6,983 bases of DNA from JAKQDH01 sp029558835 (GTDB taxonomy: Bacteria > Planctomycetota > Phycisphaerae > UBA1845). The position numbers were made by a program, and so were the translations under genes. Below, piece after piece: positions 1-6,470 of the stretch; position 1 is the stretch's first letter, and every line of letters starts with the position of its first letter. Below the pieces are notes generated by a model. It did no database searches. It saw only the letters and a list, made by a program, of their open reading frames with translations, and had not been told where the DNA came from. Location: positions 1 through 6,983 of the forward strand of contig DAOQSN010000068.1 of assembly GCA_035356615.1 (NCBI GenBank), read 5' to 3'.

Positions 1-100
1 ATGGCAGCCACTTGAACTTAAATGCAACCTGTTAAAGCCTGGCGCGAAATCTTCCTTCGGACCTGGGGGACTGATGAACGCGTCGCCTTGACGTGCGCGC
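1..100. other. Non-coding segment before the RHS fragment
   Basis: Bases 1-100 carry stops in all three forward frames and no recognisable domain. The first 60 bases look more AT-rich than the rest of the window. If the RHS gene were intact, this stretch should encode many YD repeats, and it does not. It therefore marks where the RHS sequence has been lost or rearranged. No promoter or repeat could be supported here. Confidence 0.4.
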
Positions 101-973
101 GTGACCTCCAGAGTGCGCTCGTCCACCACCCGACTGGGACCGGCAAGCGTAGAGTCAGCGCGTGACCTTCATCGCGCCCCCACCTCTGAAGAGGCGGGCC
201 ACCCGACGCCCTATGGCCGGCTGCTGGCGTGGCGGCACACTGCGTACGGGGACCTGGACGCGGATGGCGACGTGGACGCCACGGACCAGACCGCCTTCAA
301 CGCGGCCTACCCCTCCGAGGTCGGCGACGGGAATTACAACCGCAACTGCGACGCGGACTATGATGGGGACGTAGACGCCTTGGACCAGTCGGCGTTCACG
401 GCCGCCTACAACGCCCCGGGCACCAGCGTGGTGGTGGCCGGCCGCGAGTGGTCCCCCACCGCCAACCCCTACGGCTACACCACCCGCGAACTCGCCCCCG
501 AATCCCTCTTGATGCATTACCGCGCCCGCACGTATCATCCGACCCTGAAGCAGTTTATGCAGCGGGATCCGCTGGGGTACGTCGACGGGCCCGACCTTTA
601 CCAGTACGTGCTTGGCAACCCGTTGCGGGATAGCGACCCGTTCGGACTCACGCCCCCTGCCAGAGGCGGGGCATCGCAGAATTGTGACATGATGAGCATT
701 TACCGGAAGGTGAAGGAACTGTATCCCAACTGGGATACGACACCGCGAGCCGTTGACCATCTCGTCCAGCCGGATGGTGCCATCGGAGCCCAGGTAGGCG
801 ATGTACCCGTTTTCCGGGTCGAGGCGACGGCGGAGGTCGAGCCGAACTCGGGGACGCTGGTGAAGGCTTTCCCGAGCGGAACCGTCGTCCAGGTGTATTT
901 GCTTGCGGACAACGTGGGAACGGACGTCTGGAGCAACGATCGGCTGGCGGGGAGAGGAGAGTTCGGAACATGA
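101..973 (+). CDS. C-terminal part of an RHS/YD-repeat protein with an embedded dockerin-like pair (5'-truncated)
   Basis: The frame encodes the end of an RHS/YD-repeat shell protein. Residues 36-49 (TPYGRLLAWRH...) read like the last YD strands. Residues 50-104 hold two Asp-rich dockerin/EF-hand-like loops (GDLDADGDVDATD and CDADYDGDVDALD). Residues 123-183 are the conserved RHS core end, with RARTYHPTLKQFMQRDPLGY, then DLYQYVLGNPLRDSDPFGL. A variable tail of 107 residues follows. In RHS proteins the DPxGL motif marks the end of the encapsulating core, and the tail after it is often a released effector. This tail resembles no toxin family I know. The gene looks broken at its 5' side: the GTG at 101 has no Shine-Dalgarno sequence, an in-frame TGA lies at 89-91, and residues 1-35 do not look like RHS. 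It could be a remnant or a displaced C-terminal cassette. The RHS identity is secure; whether it is expressed is not. Confidence 0.72.
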   Translation: MTSRVRSSTTRLGPASVESARDLHRAPTSEEAGHPTPYGRLLAWRHTAYGDLDADGDVDATDQTAFNAAYPSEVGDGNYNRNCDADYDGDVDALDQSAFTAAYNAPGTSVVVAGREWSPTANPYGYTTRELAPESLLMHYRARTYHPTLKQFMQRDPLGYVDGPDLYQYVLGNPLRDSDPFGLTPPARGGASQNCDMMSIYRKVKELYPNWDTTPRAVDHLVQPDGAIGAQVGDVPVFRVEATAEVEPNSGTLVKAFPSGTVVQVYLLADNVGTDVWSNDRLAGRGEFGT

Positions 974-1065
974 CGCTTTCCGGAGGGTCGGGAAGACTTG
1001 GCGCGGCCGGTGCCAGCGCCGGGCGTTTGGCGGCGGCGCCGTGCCGCTGCCGACCGTGTAGGACG

Positions 1066-1071
1066 AAAGGA
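1066..1071 (+). promoter_or_regulatory. Ribosome binding site of the IscA-like gene
   Basis: AAAGGA lies 9 bases before the ATG at 1081. This supports that ATG over the ATG at 1071, which is in a different frame. Confidence 0.6.
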
Positions 1072-1080
1072 TGGTGACGT

Positions 1081-1365
1081 ATGCTGACCATAACGACACC
1101 CGCACTCGAGCGGTTGTCTCGTCGGCTGGCCCGCAAGGGGGCTGCTGACGACATGGCCCTGAGAGTCACACGCCGGGAGGGCGGCTGGACGCTGCGCCTC
1201 GACCATGAGTGTGCCGGTGACACGGCCTTCAGCCACGAGGGCCGCAAGGTGCTGCTTCTGGATGAGACGGTATCGGACGCGATGACGAACATGACGCTGG
1301 ACACGCGAAAGGGTGACCGACGGTCGCGGCTCCGGCTGCGCCGCAACGCACGACCCGAGGACTGA
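1081..1365 (+). CDS. Small A-type (IscA/HesB-like) protein lacking the Fe-S ligand cysteines
   Basis: This 94-residue protein has the layout of the IscA/HesB/ErpA fold. It starts MLTITTPALERLSRRLARKG (helix), continues with strands ALRVTRREGGWTLRLD, then the DTAFSHEGRKVLLLDETVSDA segment that matches the family's 'G..v.vD..s...l' pattern, and MTLDTR matches the usual LDY strand. True A-type carriers hold iron or an Fe-S cluster with one Cys after a Gly-rich turn and two in a C-terminal CGCG motif. Here the first position appears to be Trp36 (GGW), the CGCG tail is replaced by basic residues, and only Cys44 remains. Cluster delivery by the normal route therefore looks unlikely. A structural, sensory or scaffold role is an inference. 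The stop at 1363-1365 touches the start of the radical SAM gene, so the two are probably translated together. Family assignment is by eye and moderately sure. Confidence 0.62.
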   Translation: MLTITTPALERLSRRLARKGAADDMALRVTRREGGWTLRLDHECAGDTAFSHEGRKVLLLDETVSDAMTNMTLDTRKGDRRSRLRLRRNARPED

Positions 1366-1368
1366 GTG

Positions 1369-3249
1369 ATGGAACTGCCCCGCCGGGCCCGTGATGACGT
1401 TTACCTGCGAGACGGCGAGTTGAGGAAGCGCGTCCTGGCGCTACGTCAGTTCACACGCGCGCACGAACTAGCCATCGGAATCGTTTATGCGTTCGACTTC
1501 CGCACGCGCATGCTGCCTTTTTGGTATGCGGACAAGCGCATGGCGCCGTGCTCGGTGCGTTTGCTGGGAGACGTGCTGTACGAGGCGGGCTTCGCCAACC
1601 TGCGCATCGTGCTGCAGCAGTGGTCGCCGAATGTCCTGCCCAGCCGGATGCGATTGAACGGCAAGCCACTCGACATCCTGTTGGTCTCCTCCATGCAGGT
1701 ACACGCGAAGCCTGCGTTCGAGCTGGTGCGTGACGCGCATCGGATGGGTGATGCCCGCCCCCTGATTCTGGCGGGCGGGCCCAAGGCCATCTATGAGCCG
1801 ACTGACTTCTTCGAGCTCGGTCCGGAACCGGGCGTTGGGGCCGACTGCGTGGTGACCGGCGAGGCCTTCGTGCTCCTGGACCTGCTGCACACCATCCTGG
1901 CCGATGGTCCAGCCCACCGGACGGCGCGCGACGCGTTCGAGCAAGCACGGCTGACGGGAAGACTCAACAGCATTCCGGGGCTGGTCTATCTGTCCCCGAA
2001 TGGGCACGCCTCTGCGCCCGTTGCCGTCAACACCGGCGTGCAACGGCTCCTGCGTGACCTCGACGAATTGCCCATGCCGGACGCCGGGTATCGCCTGCTC
2101 GAGCCACCCCACCGTCGCCGGACGCTGGCCGCGCGTCCCTGTACGCCGCAGCGGGTCGGGCGACTCTCCCGCATCGCGTCGGTGATCGCCACGCAAGGCT
2201 GTCGGTTCCACTGCCCGTACTGCCCGATTCCGGCGGTGAACCAGCGAACCTGGCGGCACAAGAGCCCGCAGCGCTTCGCGGCCGAAATCAAGCATATTCA
2301 CGAGAACTTCGGCATCCGCACGTTTTTCGGGACTGATGACAACTTCTTCAACAATCGCGATTCGGTTGTGGCGTTGATGGCGGAACTCGGCCGAACCACC
2401 ACTCGCGGTGTGCCGCTCGGCCAGCGGATCAAGTTCTACACCGAGGCGACGCAAGCCGATGTTTTCCAGAACCAGGACGTGCTGCCGAAGTGCCGCAAGG
2501 CCGGGTTGCGCGGGCTCTGGTTCGGGATTGAGGATCTCAGCGGCGGCCTCGTCCAGAAAGGACAGAGCGCGGCGCGCACCAGGCAACTCTTCACGTTGCT
2601 GCACAGGCTCGGCATTCAGCCGCACGCGATGATGATTCACAGCGACGCCCAGCCGCTGCGTTCGGCGCCGAGCGACCTCGCCGGCCTTCTGAACCAGGCC
2701 CGTTACCTGTTCGACCATGGCGCGGTGAGCTACCAGTGCACGTACCTCGGGCCGGCCATCGGCAGCCGCAACCTGGAGCGGGCGCTGGCTTCCGGTGCGG
2801 TGTATCGGCAAGTGGGCGGGAGGCCCGTGCCGGATGCGTTTCAGGATGGCAATCATGTCGTGGCTTCACAGCACCCCCACCCCTGGCAGCAGCAACTGAA
2901 CCTGCTCCGCGCCTGCGTTGCCTTCTACAACCCCGTGAATACGGTCCGCGCGCTGTTGCGCATTCGCAAGGACTCCGTTTCCCCCAAACGCGCTATGTAC
3001 CAGCTCATCGGGCAGTTCGGGCTCTTGCTGACCATTCCCAGGGTGCTCGCCTGGGCCTGGCGGCTTCACCACGGTCCGATCGAAGTCCACAACGGCGTGA
3101 CCGTGGCCCGCATCCCTATGATCGACGCCGCCAACGGCGAGGAGATGAACTGGGCGATTGAGCATGTTCCCTCCCACACCGCATCGCCGACCGCGTCCTC
3201 GCCGATGCCGCTGGACAACATGAGGAGAGCAGTTGCCGCCGTGGTATGA
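1369..3249 (+). CDS. Cobalamin-binding-type radical SAM protein, unknown substrate
   Basis: A 626-residue class B-type radical SAM enzyme. The N-terminal region (about residues 30-200) looks like a B12-binding Rossmann fold: LDILLVSSMQVHAKPAFELV, then LILAGGPKAIYEPTDFF (Gly136-Gly137-Pro138) and ADCVVTGEAFVLLD. The 'VTGE' turn is typical of this superfamily. No DxHxxG cobalt-ligand motif is seen, which is usual for radical SAM members. The radical SAM domain follows with CRFHCPYC (Cys278, Cys282, Cys285) as the 4Fe-4S site, TDDNFFNN at 322-329 and FGIED at 385-389. The C-terminal 150 or so residues form no fold I recognise. ATG at 1369 is preferred over GTG at 1366 because GAGG at 1357-1360 is 8 bases from it. 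It lies 3 bases after the previous stop. Relatives usually methylate or rearrange unactivated carbons, but the substrate here cannot be deduced. Confidence 0.9.
   Translation: MELPRRARDDVYLRDGELRKRVLALRQFTRAHELAIGIVYAFDFRTRMLPFWYADKRMAPCSVRLLGDVLYEAGFANLRIVLQQWSPNVLPSRMRLNGKPLDILLVSSMQVHAKPAFELVRDAHRMGDARPLILAGGPKAIYEPTDFFELGPEPGVGADCVVTGEAFVLLDLLHTILADGPAHRTARDAFEQARLTGRLNSIPGLVYLSPNGHASAPVAVNTGVQRLLRDLDELPMPDAGYRLLEPPHRRRTLAARPCTPQRVGRLSRIASVIATQGCRFHCPYCPIPAVNQRTWRHKSPQRFAAEIKHIHENFGIRTFFGTDDNFFNNRDSVVALMAELGRTTTRGVPLGQRIKFYTEATQADVFQNQDVLPKCRKAGLRGLWFGIEDLSGGLVQKGQSAARTRQLFTLLHRLGIQPHAMMIHSDAQPLRSAPSDLAGLLNQARYLFDHGAVSYQCTYLGPAIGSRNLERALASGAVYRQVGGRPVPDAFQDGNHVVASQHPHPWQQQLNLLRACVAFYNPVNTVRALLRIRKDSVSPKRAMYQLIGQFGLLLTIPRVLAWAWRLHHGPIEVHNGVTVARIPMIDAANGEEMNWAIEHVPSHTASPTASSPMPLDNMRRAVAAVV
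3222..3227 (+). promoter_or_regulatory. Alternative ribosome binding site inside the first radical SAM gene
   Basis: GAGGAG sits 5 bases before TTG 3233, which opens the longer reading of the second radical SAM gene (550 residues) and overlaps the first gene by 17 bases. It is a good match, so translational coupling from here cannot be excluded. It may also serve ATG 3246, at poor spacing. Confidence 0.35.
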
Positions 3250-3302
3250 ACATGACCAGCAGACCAACGAGAGACTCTCACCGCAACAGGGCCAGCAGCG
3301 GA

Positions 3303-3323
3303 CGGTGCGCCGAGACCGCACCG
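3303..3323 (+). other. Perfect 7-bp hairpin between the two radical SAM genes
   Basis: CGGTGCG and CGCACCG pair exactly around the loop CCGAGAC. There is no T-tract after it, so it is not a standard intrinsic terminator. It could be an attenuator, an mRNA processing or stability site, or chance in GC-rich DNA. Confidence 0.4.
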
Positions 3324-3422
3324 GCCTGCGCGGGCTCGCCGTTGCAGGCAGCGCGCCAGCAAGGGCAAGAGGCAGATGTCCTGGAACTTGCTCGCCAACC
3401 CGGCCCCCGGCCGCAAACTCCG

Positions 3423-3428
3423 AAAGGA
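3423..3428 (+). promoter_or_regulatory. Ribosome binding site that would serve the ATT start at 3437
   Basis: AAAGGA is 8 bases ahead of ATT 3437, the codon at which the conserved B12-domain strand begins. No ATG, GTG or TTG lies in frame between this site and the strand; the next in-frame TTG (3449) already falls inside it. Confidence 0.4.
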
Positions 3429-3436
3429 CAACGGTT

Positions 3437-4885
3437 ATTCGTCTATACTTGATCAACCCACGTAACGCGTTGGTCGGGCTCACCGACCTCAATGGCAGCC
3501 GGTGGAACCGCTATCGCGTCTGGAAACCGCTGGGATTGCTGACCCTGGCGGCGCTGACGCCACCGGACTGGGACATCACGGTTTTTGACGAGAATGTGCG
3601 TACGCCTGACTACGCGAAGCTGCCGCGCGCGGACCTGGTGGGCGTGACTGCATTTACGTCCCAGGCGAACCGCGCTTACCAGATCGCGGCAGCCTTCCGT
3701 GACCGCGGCGTGCCGGTCGTGATGGGCGGCATCCATGCCACGATGTGCGCCGCAGAGGCCCAGCCCCGCGTGGACGCGGTGGTAACCGGAGAGGCTGAGC
3801 CCATCTGGGCCCAGGTGCTGGAGGATGTCCGGCAGGGCGCCTTGCGGCCGCGTTACGAGGGGGCCCAGGTGGAGATGGATCACGTACCGCCCGCGCGGCA
3901 CGATCTGCTCGCCGGCGATTACGCGTTCGGCTCGATTCAGACCACGCGAGGCTGTCCGCTCAATTGCAGCTTCTGCAGCGTGACGTCGTTTAACGGCTAT
4001 CGCTACCGTCAGCGGCCCGTTGCCGACGTGGTGCGCGAGTTCGCCGCCATCCCGGAGAAGCTCGTACTCGTCGTGGATGATAACCTGATCGGCACGAGCC
4101 GTGAGCACATCGCCCGAACGAAGGAGCTGTTCCGCGCCATGATCAAGGCCGACCTGCGCAAGCAGTGGATCGCGCAGGTGACGATCAACATCGCGGATGA
4201 CAACGAGTTGCTGGCGCTGGCCGCGCAGGCCGGCTGCGCGGGTGTCTTCGTCGGTTTCGAATCACCGACGGCCGCGGGCCTCGCGGAAGTCGGCAAGAAG
4301 TTCAACCTTGTCCGAGGCCGTGACTTCGCCGCGCCGGTCCGCCGCATCCAGCGACACCGGATCCTCGTGGCCGGCTCGTTCATCATGGGGTTGGATACGG
4401 ACAAGCCCGGCATCGGGGAACGGATTGCGGAAACGGCGAAGCACTACGGCGTCGACATTCTCAACACCCTGTTCCTCACACCCCTGCCCGGCACGCGGCT
4501 GTGGGACGAGCTTGGGGCTCAGGGGCGGATCGCGGCCGACAGGTTCCCCGACGATTGGAAGCACTACACACTGACGTTCCCCGTAGCCCGCTACCGGCAC
4601 TTCTCCACCGCCGGAATCGCTCAGGAAATGGAGACCTGCGACCAGACGTTCTACTCGCTCAAAAACACCCTTCGCCGCGTCTGGGGCAACCTGTGGCACC
4701 GGCGCAAGCCGCTGATCGCCCTGGTGGCCAACCTGTCCTATCGCAGGAATCTCCCCCAGAGTCGTAAGAACTGCCGGGCCTTTGTTCTGTCGCCCGCCCG
4801 GCCGGGAACAGGCTCGGTGGTGTGTGCCGCTCCAAAGGTCACGTCTAGCACGCGCGGACTCCCGAGTGCGTGCGCATCCCCGTGA
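3437..4885 (+). CDS. Second cobalamin-binding-type radical SAM protein (HpnP/BchE-like class), unknown substrate
   Basis: From 3437 this is a 482-residue class B-type radical SAM protein. It has an N-terminal B12-binding-like domain (residues 1-150: RLYLINPRNALVG, TVFDENVR, DLVGVTAFTSQANRAY, VMGGIHATM at 95-103, VVTGEAE). The radical SAM site is CPLNCSFC (Cys173, Cys177, Cys180), followed by VVDDNLIG from 213, VGFES at 272-276 and the TPLPGTRLW strand from 348. The region about 390-445 resembles the C-terminal extension (DUF4070-like) of hopanoid and lipid-modifying members. No DxHxxG motif is visible. The start is uncertain. Homology-like sequence begins exactly at an ATT codon (3437), where relatives would read MRLYLINP, and AAAGGA ends 8 bases before it. 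A TTG at 3233 has a stronger GAGGAG site 5 bases upstream but adds 68 residues without domain character. The last 40 or so residues are low in recognisable structure. The stop is secure. Confidence 0.88.
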   Translation: MRLYLINPRNALVGLTDLNGSRWNRYRVWKPLGLLTLAALTPPDWDITVFDENVRTPDYAKLPRADLVGVTAFTSQANRAYQIAAAFRDRGVPVVMGGIHATMCAAEAQPRVDAVVTGEAEPIWAQVLEDVRQGALRPRYEGAQVEMDHVPPARHDLLAGDYAFGSIQTTRGCPLNCSFCSVTSFNGYRYRQRPVADVVREFAAIPEKLVLVVDDNLIGTSREHIARTKELFRAMIKADLRKQWIAQVTINIADDNELLALAAQAGCAGVFVGFESPTAAGLAEVGKKFNLVRGRDFAAPVRRIQRHRILVAGSFIMGLDTDKPGIGERIAETAKHYGVDILNTLFLTPLPGTRLWDELGAQGRIAADRFPDDWKHYTLTFPVARYRHFSTAGIAQEMETCDQTFYSLKNTLRRVWGNLWHRRKPLIALVANLSYRRNLPQSRKNCRAFVLSPARPGTGSVVCAAPKVTSSTRGLPSACASP

Positions 4886-5016
4886 CGATGAGCCAAGTGG
4901 TGAGCCCGCTGCAGGCGAATCGGACCGCCAGGGGCCGGAATGCCGCCCCAAGGCGCTGGGTTGTTCACGACGAGGATGGAATCAGGTGGACCAAAACGCT
5001 ATCATGAGGTCCTGGT

Positions 5017-5053
5017 CGTGCAGGCAGGAGCGTTGGGGGAGTGCCTGCCCACG
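5017..5053 (+). other. Imperfect hairpin in the leader of the Asp-box gene
   Basis: GCAGGCA (5020-5026) pairs exactly with TGCCTGC (5042-5048). CGTG at 5017-5020 can extend the stem with CACG at 5050-5053 if two C residues bulge out. It lies about 40 bases before the GTG start at 5092 and has no T-tract. It may be a 5'-UTR structure or a protein-binding site. Its function is not shown by the sequence. Confidence 0.4.
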
Positions 5054-5079
5054 GGGGTCTGTCCGCGAAGGTGGTTACC

Positions 5080-5084
5080 GGGAG
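5080..5084 (+). promoter_or_regulatory. Ribosome binding site of the Asp-box gene
   Basis: GGGAG lies 7 bases before GTG 5092. It decides the start: GTG codons further upstream in frame (5041, 5071) have no such site and would place 17 or 7 extra residues before the signal peptide. Confidence 0.55.
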
Positions 5085-5091
5085 CAGCAAC

Positions 5092-6465
5092 GTGAAGGTT
5101 CTGCCGTGCTATGGAAGCTGGCGGTCTGCCCTTTTGCCTGGGTGTTTCGCAGGCGTTGCTTGGTTCATGCTGCTGCCCGTGGAGGCGCAAGCCCAGAACA
5201 CGGGACGGGATGAGACCTTGTTGGGTGCGCGGGCCGTCTATCAGGGGGCACAGGCCTCAGACGCCTTCAGCGCCATTCACTATCTCGGCAATGGACGAAT
5301 CATAGCCGGCAAGCGCTCCTCGCAGGCGGGCAATCGCTTTCTGCTCAGCGAGGACTACGGTGCCACGTGGAGCGTGGTGGGGTGTCCGAACTCGACCGGC
5401 GCTCACACCTACTTCTTCGGGCAGAACGGCGCGACCGTCTTCTCAGGCACGGGCGATACGGGCAGCGCCTGCTTGATGAAGAGCATGGACGCCGGGCGCA
5501 CGTGGACGGTGGCGTTGTCGGCCGCCCAGATCAACACCCTGGTGGGCAGCGCGAACGCCCGGGCCGTGTTCAGCCCGGTCTATCTGGGAGAGAACCGCTG
5601 GCTCGTGAACATCAAGAGCTTTGATACCACCAACAAGGTCATCCTGTCCTCTGACAACGGCGCAACTTGGCAGGTGCCCGGCGCTCAGCCCGGGCAGGGT
5701 GCGTCGGCGTGGGCCCGGCAGATGATCATGACCAGCGACCACCTCCTGCTGTGGCCCTCGTGCCTGACCGACCGGATGTACCGCTCGACCGATCAAGGCG
5801 CCAGTTGGGTCTCCGTCACCGTTCCCGGGGCGTCCCTGTTCCAACCCCTGGGCGATGCCGGGAATGGAGTCTATCTGTGCGGGGACGTTCGTACCACGCC
5901 CAACACGCCCATCCGCCTTTACCGGAGCCTCGACCAGGGTCTGTCGTGGACGCCGGTCGCGGAAGTCAATCTACAGCGTCCTACGACGACCTACTGGCGC
6001 GATGTGATCAAGGTGCAAAACAGCTTGCTGGCGTCTGCCTGCTGCGTGGAGGGCACCAGCACGGAACGGTACATGCAACTGTTCCTGTCGGAGGACAACG
6101 GCGCGACCTGGGTCTCGCTCGGGAACCCGTATTACGGTCCATACGGCGGTATGCAAGCCATCTACCAGATGTGCGCTACGGAACTGAATGTCGTCTTTGC
6201 CGGGTGCCAGCCTGACAGCACGATCTTGAGGTGGCCCATGCCGGTCGGCGTCGACGGCGGCGTGCCAGGAGACCTCGACCGAGATGCCGACGCGGACCTC
6301 GCCGACTTCGCACTTTTCGCCGGCGTCTGGGCCGGCCCTGGCGTGTGGGCTCCACCGCCAGGCTGCCCGCCGACTCATTTCATCCGTGCCGACCTGGACG
6401 ATGACTTGGACGTGGACTTGGCTGACTTCGCCACCTTCCAGATTGGGTTCACAGGCGCTGAGTAG
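5092..6465 (+). CDS. Secreted Asp-box (BNR/sialidase-type) beta-propeller protein with a C-terminal dockerin-like pair
   Basis: A 457-residue exported protein. Residues 1-34 form a signal peptide: a basic start, the hydrophobic stretch ALLPGCFAGVAWFMLLP, then a likely signal peptidase I cut after AQA (34). The body carries six Asp-boxes (S-x-D-x-G-x-T/S-W) starting at residues 86, 131, 186, 232, 279 and 333, spaced 45-55 residues apart, as in six-bladed sialidase-type or other BNR propellers. The catalytic Arg triad and Tyr of true sialidases could not be placed, so glycosidase activity is not claimed; many such proteins only bind. After a short linker come two dockerin-like loops, GDLDRDADADLADF (from 393) and ADLDDDLDVDLADF (from 433), separated by a Cys-containing spacer, ending at 457. 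The loops lack the usual Gly at the sixth position. The protein probably acts outside the cytoplasm, perhaps surface-attached. It shows no functional link to the upstream cluster. Confidence 0.87.
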   Translation: MKVLPCYGSWRSALLPGCFAGVAWFMLLPVEAQAQNTGRDETLLGARAVYQGAQASDAFSAIHYLGNGRIIAGKRSSQAGNRFLLSEDYGATWSVVGCPNSTGAHTYFFGQNGATVFSGTGDTGSACLMKSMDAGRTWTVALSAAQINTLVGSANARAVFSPVYLGENRWLVNIKSFDTTNKVILSSDNGATWQVPGAQPGQGASAWARQMIMTSDHLLLWPSCLTDRMYRSTDQGASWVSVTVPGASLFQPLGDAGNGVYLCGDVRTTPNTPIRLYRSLDQGLSWTPVAEVNLQRPTTTYWRDVIKVQNSLLASACCVEGTSTERYMQLFLSEDNGATWVSLGNPYYGPYGGMQAIYQMCATELNVVFAGCQPDSTILRWPMPVGVDGGVPGDLDRDADADLADFALFAGVWAGPGVWAPPPGCPPTHFIRADLDDDLDVDLADFATFQIGFTGAE

Positions 6466-6470
6466 TCGGG

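Larger units (their letters stand above)
3250..3436 (+). other. Gap between the two radical SAM genes, with a hairpin and competing start signals
   Basis: These 187 bases have no clear coding signal. They hold a perfect 7-bp stem, CGGTGCG at 3303-3309 and CGCACCG at 3317-3323 with a 7-base loop, and a looser stem at 3363-3393 (GGGCAAG with CTTGCTC, one G-T pair). Two frames are open here. One, from TTG 3233, would give the second radical SAM protein a 68-residue Arg/Gln-rich leader. The other, from ATG 3246, overlaps the previous stop as ATGA and encodes 68 residues ending at 3452. Neither translation looks like a known domain. No convincing promoter is visible, so the gap probably lies within an operon transcript. 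Confidence 0.45.
4886..5091 (+). other. Leader region between the radical SAM cluster and the Asp-box gene
   Basis: These 206 bases hold no supported gene. A weak 5-bp hairpin at 4931-4949 (GGGGC with GCCCC) follows the radical SAM stop but lacks a T-tract. TATCAT at 4999-5004 could be a -10 box, but no credible -35 box stands 16-18 bases before it. The hairpin at 5017-5053 is described separately. Confidence 0.4.

Noticed and set aside
155..1105. Long minus-strand open frame opposite the RHS fragment and IscA-like gene
   Set aside because: Its translation is a Val/Gly/Arg-rich mirror of the Asp-rich RHS coding strand and shows no domain. The plus strand holds recognisable proteins over the same bases.
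1468..2856. 462-codon minus-strand open frame within the first radical SAM gene
   Set aside because: High GC keeps the opposite frame open. The plus strand carries the CxxxCxxC site and B12 motifs, and the minus product has no recognisable motif.
3444..3449. TATACT as a -10 box at the second radical SAM gene
   Set aside because: It lies within the conserved first strand of the protein, and the -35 position (CGAAAG) is not promoter-like.
4931..4949. GGGGC/GCCCC hairpin as terminator of the radical SAM cluster
   Set aside because: The stem is only 5 bp with a 9-base loop and no T-tract, which is expected by chance in such GC-rich sequence.
5092..6465. Calling the Asp-box protein a true sialidase
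   Set aside because: Asp-boxes occur in many propellers. The arginine triad and nucleophilic tyrosine of sialidases could not be placed with confidence.
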